DNA of 64,000 bases from an uncultured Dehalococcoidia bacterium (GTDB taxonomy: Bacteria; Chloroflexota; Dehalococcoidia; Lucifugimonadales; UBA3495): positions 695,029 through 759,028 of the forward strand of contig OX638345.1 in the NCBI GenBank assembly GCA_951813535.1, given 5' to 3'. A program made the position numbers and the translations under genes. Shown here piece by piece: positions 60,542 through 64,000 of the stretch. The notes under the pieces are model-generated. The model had not been told where the DNA came from. It did not search any database and saw only the letters and a list, made by a program, of their open reading frames with translations. The stretch's first letter is position 1; each line of letters starts with the position of its first letter.

Positions 60542-61639
60542 ATGACCACGCTGCCCCAGCAGTCCCTGGCCGCCGTCACCACCGCGCCCAACGTGATGGA
60601 GATCCGCCGGCTGGACATTCCCGAAATCGGCGACGACGAGGCCATCGTCCGAATCGAGGCCACCGGCATCTGCGGCACCGACTACGAATGGTTCCGCGGC
60701 GACCTCGACATTCCATTTCCCATCATCCTCGGACACGAGCCCCTGGGACGCATTGCCTCGATAGGGCCAATCGCCGCCGAGCGGTGGGGCGTATCCGTCG
60801 GTGATCGCGTGGCGGTGCGTTCCGGCTACCGGTGCGGACGCTGCGCCGCGTGCCAGGCCGGCGGAACCGATCCGTGTCCCGCCGGCGGCGGGTTCGGCCA
60901 GACCGGATTGGACAAGGCTCCCGGGCTCTGGGGAGGCTACTCGGAGTATCTGTACCTGCCAGCCGGCTCGGTAGTTTTCCCCATGGATGGCGATCTGGAC
61001 CCGGCGGTGGCGGTCATGTTCAATCCGCTCGGAGCCGGTTTTGCCTGGGGAGTGGATGCCACCGGATTGCAGCCCGGCCAGACGCTGGCCGTACTCGGTT
61101 CAGGCCAGCGCGGTATCTGCTGCGCCATCGCCGCGAAAGAGTCCGGAGCCGGCATGGTCGCCGTCACCGGCCTCGGACGCGACGAGCACAAACTGGCCCT
61201 GGCCCGCGACATGGGTGCCGACGTCGCCATCAACGTGGACGGTGAGGACCCGGTGGAGCGCGTGCTGGCGGCCACCGGCGGGGCCGGCGTGGACTGCGTT
61301 GTCGACACCACGCCCTACGCCGTGCAGGCGGTGAACCAGGCGATCCAAATGGTCAAGCCGGGAGGAACCGTGGTGCTGGCTGGTTTGAAGGGGCGGCGTA
61401 CGTTCGAAGGACTGTCCCCGGACGACATCATCTGGAAGAAGGTCACTCTCCGCGGCGTCTTGGGCGTCGAGTACTCGGCATTCCGCCGCGCCGTGGACAC
61501 CATTCACTCACGCAAGTACCCCATGGAACGGCTGCACACCCACAGCTTCCCCATCGAGCAGGCCGAACGGGCCCTGGCCACCCTCAGTGGAGAGGCCGGC
61601 GTCCCCAGCGTCCACGTCGCCATCGTGCCCAATTCATAA
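60542..61639 (+). CDS. Zinc-dependent alcohol dehydrogenase family protein
   Basis: The 365-residue product is a medium-chain dehydrogenase. GICGTDYEWFRGD and GHEPLGR supply catalytic zinc ligands, CGRCAACQAGGTDPC the structural zinc site, and VLGSGQRGICCAIAAKE the nucleotide-binding segment (first Gly-rich loop GSGQRG is slightly unusual). It starts 11 bases after the SDR stop. Substrate unknown. Confidence 0.9.
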   Translation: MTTLPQQSLAAVTTAPNVMEIRRLDIPEIGDDEAIVRIEATGICGTDYEWFRGDLDIPFPIILGHEPLGRIASIGPIAAERWGVSVGDRVAVRSGYRCGRCAACQAGGTDPCPAGGGFGQTGLDKAPGLWGGYSEYLYLPAGSVVFPMDGDLDPAVAVMFNPLGAGFAWGVDATGLQPGQTLAVLGSGQRGICCAIAAKESGAGMVAVTGLGRDEHKLALARDMGADVAINVDGEDPVERVLAATGGAGVDCVVDTTPYAVQAVNQAIQMVKPGGTVVLAGLKGRRTFEGLSPDDIIWKKVTLRGVLGVEYSAFRRAVDTIHSRKYPMERLHTHSFPIEQAERALATLSGEAGVPSVHVAIVPNS

Positions 61640-61654
61640 CCCGAGGAGTTTCCC

Positions 61655-63250
61655 ATGGCCGCCTACCACGCTGACACCGTCATCCGTCGCGTCAACGTCA
61701 TCACCATTGATCCAAACCAACCCCGGGCCACGGCTGTTGCCATGCGGGACGGCAGGTTCATCGGCGTGGGCAGCGACTCCGACCTGGAAACGCTCATCGG
61801 GCCGAGCACCAAAATCGTCGAGCTTCCCGGCAAGACCGTCCTGCCCGGCTTCATCGACGCCCACATCCACGTGCTGAGCAGCGGCACCCGCCACGTCATG
61901 GCCGCCGACTGCTCCCTGCCCACCATCGGCGACATCCAGGACGCCCTGCGTCAGCGAGTTGCGACGACGCCGGCCGGCCAGTGGGTCCAGGGGTTCAAAT
62001 TCGACGACACCAAGACGGCCGAAAACCGTTTCCTGCGGCGCGAAGACCTGGATGCCGTCAGCACTGAACACCCCATCCTCGTCGCCCATCGGGCGGGGCA
62101 TGTGTACTACGGCAACTCCCTGGCGCTGGAGCAGGCCGGATTCAACGACGAAACTGAGGATCCTCCGGGTGGCCGCCTGGGACGGCACGCCGATACCGGC
62201 CGTCTGGACGGTGTGATCTACGAGCGCGCCGCCGACGATCTCCGGGAGAACCAACTGCCCGTCGAGAACGAAGAGACCCGACGTGAGGGCCTTCGCGTCA
62301 TCTGCGAAATGCTCAACCGGGCCGGCCTGACCAGCGTCCACGACGCCCGCGTCACCGACTACGAGTTGCGCACCTACCAGGAGGGCCGCGACAACGGCGA
62401 CCTGACCCTGCGCGTCTACGCCCTGATGTGGTACCGCTACTTTCCTGCCCTGCGCGATGCCGGCATCCGCGCCGGCATGGGCGACGACCGGCTTCGCATC
62501 GGCGGCATCAAGATGGTCGCCGATGGCGCGATAGCCTCCCGCACCGCCTACCTGTCCGAGCCCTACGTGGGCAGCTGCTGCGACCACGGCATCCTCACCA
62601 TGACCGAAGATGAGATCGCCGAGAACGTCATGGAGATGCACGCCGCCGGATTCCAGGTCTGCATCCACGCCAACGGCGATTCCACGATTGACCTGGTGCT
62701 CCGGGCCTACGAGGCGGCGCAGAAGGCCCACCCGCGTTCGGACCCGCGGCACCGCATCGAGCACTGCACCCTGGTCAACCCCGACCTGCTCACCCGCATG
62801 CACAACCTCGGAGCAGTGGCGACCCCCTTCTGCACCTACGTGTACTACCACGGCGAGAAGATGCAGTTCTACGGCGAGGACCGGCTGCAGTGGATGTTTG
62901 CCCAGCGCTCGTTCATGGACTACAACGTCATATCCACCGGCGCCACCGACTACCCGCCCGGCCCCTTCGAGCCGCTGATGGGCATCCAGAGCTGCGTCAC
63001 CCGCACCGACAGCGAGGGACGAGAGTGGGGAACCAACCAGCGCATCTCCGTGGAGGATGCTCTGCGCATCTACACCCAGAACAGTGCCTACGCGGGTTTC
63101 GAGGAAAACCTCAAGGGCAGCATCGAGGTGGGCAAGCTGGCCGACCTGGTGGTCCTGGCCGAGGACCCGACAGCCATCGACCCCTTCGGCATCAAGGACA
63201 TCACCGTGGAGCGCACTATCGTTGGCGGGAAGACCGTCTACGAGGGATAG
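61655..63250 (+). CDS. Amidohydrolase (YtcJ-like)
   Basis: The 531-residue product is a metal-dependent amidohydrolase of the YtcJ type. The metal-site GFIDAHIHV is near residues 65-73, HANGDSTID (about 335) and RIEHCTLVNPDLL (about 366-378) carry further ligands, and the C-terminal YAGFEENLKGSIEVGKLADLVVLAEDP is typical. It is 16 bases after the ADH gene, so the three enzymes probably act in one route. Confidence 0.9.
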   Translation: MAAYHADTVIRRVNVITIDPNQPRATAVAMRDGRFIGVGSDSDLETLIGPSTKIVELPGKTVLPGFIDAHIHVLSSGTRHVMAADCSLPTIGDIQDALRQRVATTPAGQWVQGFKFDDTKTAENRFLRREDLDAVSTEHPILVAHRAGHVYYGNSLALEQAGFNDETEDPPGGRLGRHADTGRLDGVIYERAADDLRENQLPVENEETRREGLRVICEMLNRAGLTSVHDARVTDYELRTYQEGRDNGDLTLRVYALMWYRYFPALRDAGIRAGMGDDRLRIGGIKMVADGAIASRTAYLSEPYVGSCCDHGILTMTEDEIAENVMEMHAAGFQVCIHANGDSTIDLVLRAYEAAQKAHPRSDPRHRIEHCTLVNPDLLTRMHNLGAVATPFCTYVYYHGEKMQFYGEDRLQWMFAQRSFMDYNVISTGATDYPPGPFEPLMGIQSCVTRTDSEGREWGTNQRISVEDALRIYTQNSAYAGFEENLKGSIEVGKLADLVVLAEDPTAIDPFGIKDITVERTIVGGKTVYEG

Positions 63251-63354
63251 GTAGCGTTTACGGCCTTTGCCTGTTGACTCGATGGCTCTTCGAAGATCGA
63301 TTTCGGGCAACCATGGCCCAGACGTAGTTGCCTGTGACTAAACCTTTGGAACGG

Positions 63355-63741
63355 CTAGGAATCTGAGAGTTTCTCGGCGTCGTCGATGTAATCCGAAGTT
63401 TCGCGCACGCGCCGTTCGACGTCGGGGCCGCAGATCCCGGAATAGAAGCACGTACCGTGTAGGTAGCTGATCCTGGTGAAGTAACGTCCGACCAAGGTTT
63501 CGTAGGCGTTTGACTCTCTAGCCAGCGCCAAGAGCGCCTCGGTGGTGTCGTGGGTGCTGGGTGGTTCCTCGCCAGTGCGGGACAATACCAAGCCGTCCGT
63601 GGCCCGCTTGGTTGCGCACCAAGCCTTTTCGGCTGCATCGCGCATGTCACCTGCCTGAAACCGTTCGATGGCTTGGGCGTGGACCGCTCGGGAATCGGCA
63701 AAGATCTCGGCGGCGCGGTCGTGGGTCGAAATGGTCGCCAA
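63355..63741 (-). CDS. PaREP1/HEPN-like protein
   Basis: The 128-residue product is helical with FQAGDMRDAAEKAWCATKRATDG near residues 29-51 and ISYLHGTCFYSGICGPDVERRVRE near 93-116, like the PaREP1-type pair at 28271-29244 but more distant. A TTG start with GAGGAG six bases upstream is likely. It is convergent with the amidohydrolase gene. No partner gene is present. Confidence 0.6.
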   Translation of the reverse strand: MATISTHDRAAEIFADSRAVHAQAIERFQAGDMRDAAEKAWCATKRATDGLVLSRTGEEPPSTHDTTEALLALARESNAYETLVGRYFTRISYLHGTCFYSGICGPDVERRVRETSDYIDDAEKLSDS

Positions 63742-63809
63742 AATTGTCTCCTCAAGGGCTACGCGAGCATTCTGCCAGTTGAGGTATGACCACGAAACCG
63801 CGCTTCGTC

Positions 63810-63978
63810 CTCTTGCGTATCCACTTCCGTAAATCGTCGGAAATCAGGATTTACCGGATATTATGATTGGGCAGGGTGGGGAGATCTCCATGACACAACG
63901 GTTCCAATCCTGACAATCCCTAAATCTTGAAAATCCTGATTCTGACGTTTCCCAGCCGCCAAACTGGGTACGCATGAG
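63810..63978. repeat. MITE-like palindromic element, copy D, near the window end
   Basis: This 169-bp element is homologous to copy A at 34794 but inverted. Its right end reads CCAAACTGGGTACGCATGAG (63959-63978), 19 of 20 identical to the copy A end. Its left end (CTCTTGCGTATCCACTTCCG) has diverged. Internal AATCAGGATT and AATCCTGATT words match. The remaining 22 bases of the window after it show nothing. Confidence 0.75.
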
Positions 63979-64000
63979 AGCAGCCTGCCGGTTGGCGTAA

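Noticed and set aside
61634..63310. A 558-codon open frame antisense to the amidohydrolase gene
   Set aside because: The amidohydrolase has strong family motifs; the antisense frame has none and is rich in Val/Gly/His from high-GC third positions.
1..64000. tRNA, rRNA or CRISPR array
   Set aside because: I searched by eye for tRNA T-loops, conserved rRNA stretches and regularly spaced direct repeats and found none. A dedicated tRNA or CRISPR search would be needed to exclude diverged cases.

Overview
The window is GC-rich, densely coded DNA with the gene content of a Chloroflexota bacterium, most like the SAR202/Dehalococcoidia-type lineages. That placement is an inference from gene content: four separate luciferase-like (LLM) flavin oxidoreductases, a Rieske ring-hydroxylating dioxygenase alpha/beta pair, peptide-type ABC uptake genes, a PduO-type cobalamin adenosyltransferase, a lone SelB, paired DUF1538 proteins and many lipoproteins. 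No rRNA, tRNA or CRISPR array was recognised, and no marker here fixes the taxonomy.

Layout. 1-8.4 kb: a peptide/solute ABC operon (lipoprotein binding protein and two permeases, no ATPase), a membrane-anchored beta-propeller, then a leftward Uma2 protein, alpha/beta hydrolase and LLM oxidoreductase. 8.5-10.6 kb: a wrecked mrr restriction gene interrupted by an IS630-type element. 10.7-19.2 kb: core genes selB, nurA-like, cinA-like, cobalamin adenosyltransferase, hisH, hisA, GNAT and NUDIX, plus an unrecognised HExxH protein. 19.3-33.4 kb: a long leftward block with a cytochrome c lipoprotein, a MoaD/ThiS-like protein, an LLM enzyme, an epimerase, small paralogous peptides, an ABC-2 type transporter, an FAD amine oxidase, tandem HEPN/PaREP1-like proteins, an HNH protein, a gamma-glutamyltransferase, a pentapeptide protein and an unusual A-type Fe-S protein. 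33.5-35 kb: an ISAs1-family element inserted in the end of a 167-bp palindromic element. 35.4-46.3 kb: a DUF1538-DUF1538-PII-CBS operon, an LLM enzyme, tandem DUF3574 lipoproteins, the Rieske pair, a nucleotidyltransferase-HEPN fusion and small genes. 46.4-55 kb: an island of mobile and decayed DNA, with an IS1380-type element, a 14-repeat RCC1-like lipoprotein of lower GC, and an IS701-type element carrying a nested IS21-type element and three copies of a 23-nt hairpin insertion, then a hicB remnant and small ORFs. 55-63 kb: an LLM enzyme, an MsbA-like ABC exporter, an NMT1/THI5-like binding protein, and an operon of two small membrane proteins, SDR, zinc alcohol dehydrogenase and amidohydrolase.

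How it fits together: the catabolic genes (LLM, Rieske, SDR, ADH, amidohydrolase, hydrolase, epimerase) read as oxidation of diverse organic compounds fed by ABC uptake. The accessory layer (five IS elements, several HEPN proteins, hicB and mrr relics) reads as repeated invasion and decay.

The most unusual signal is a 23-nt hairpin insertion at 50487-50509, 50645-50667 and 51991-52013. Each copy splits a transposase-related gene at the same kind of site (C^CTG followed by S then A), and removing exactly 23 nt from each restores the reading frame. The stems differ by a compensatory base-pair change. Many single-gene frameshifts elsewhere could be real decay or assembly error; raw reads would decide.
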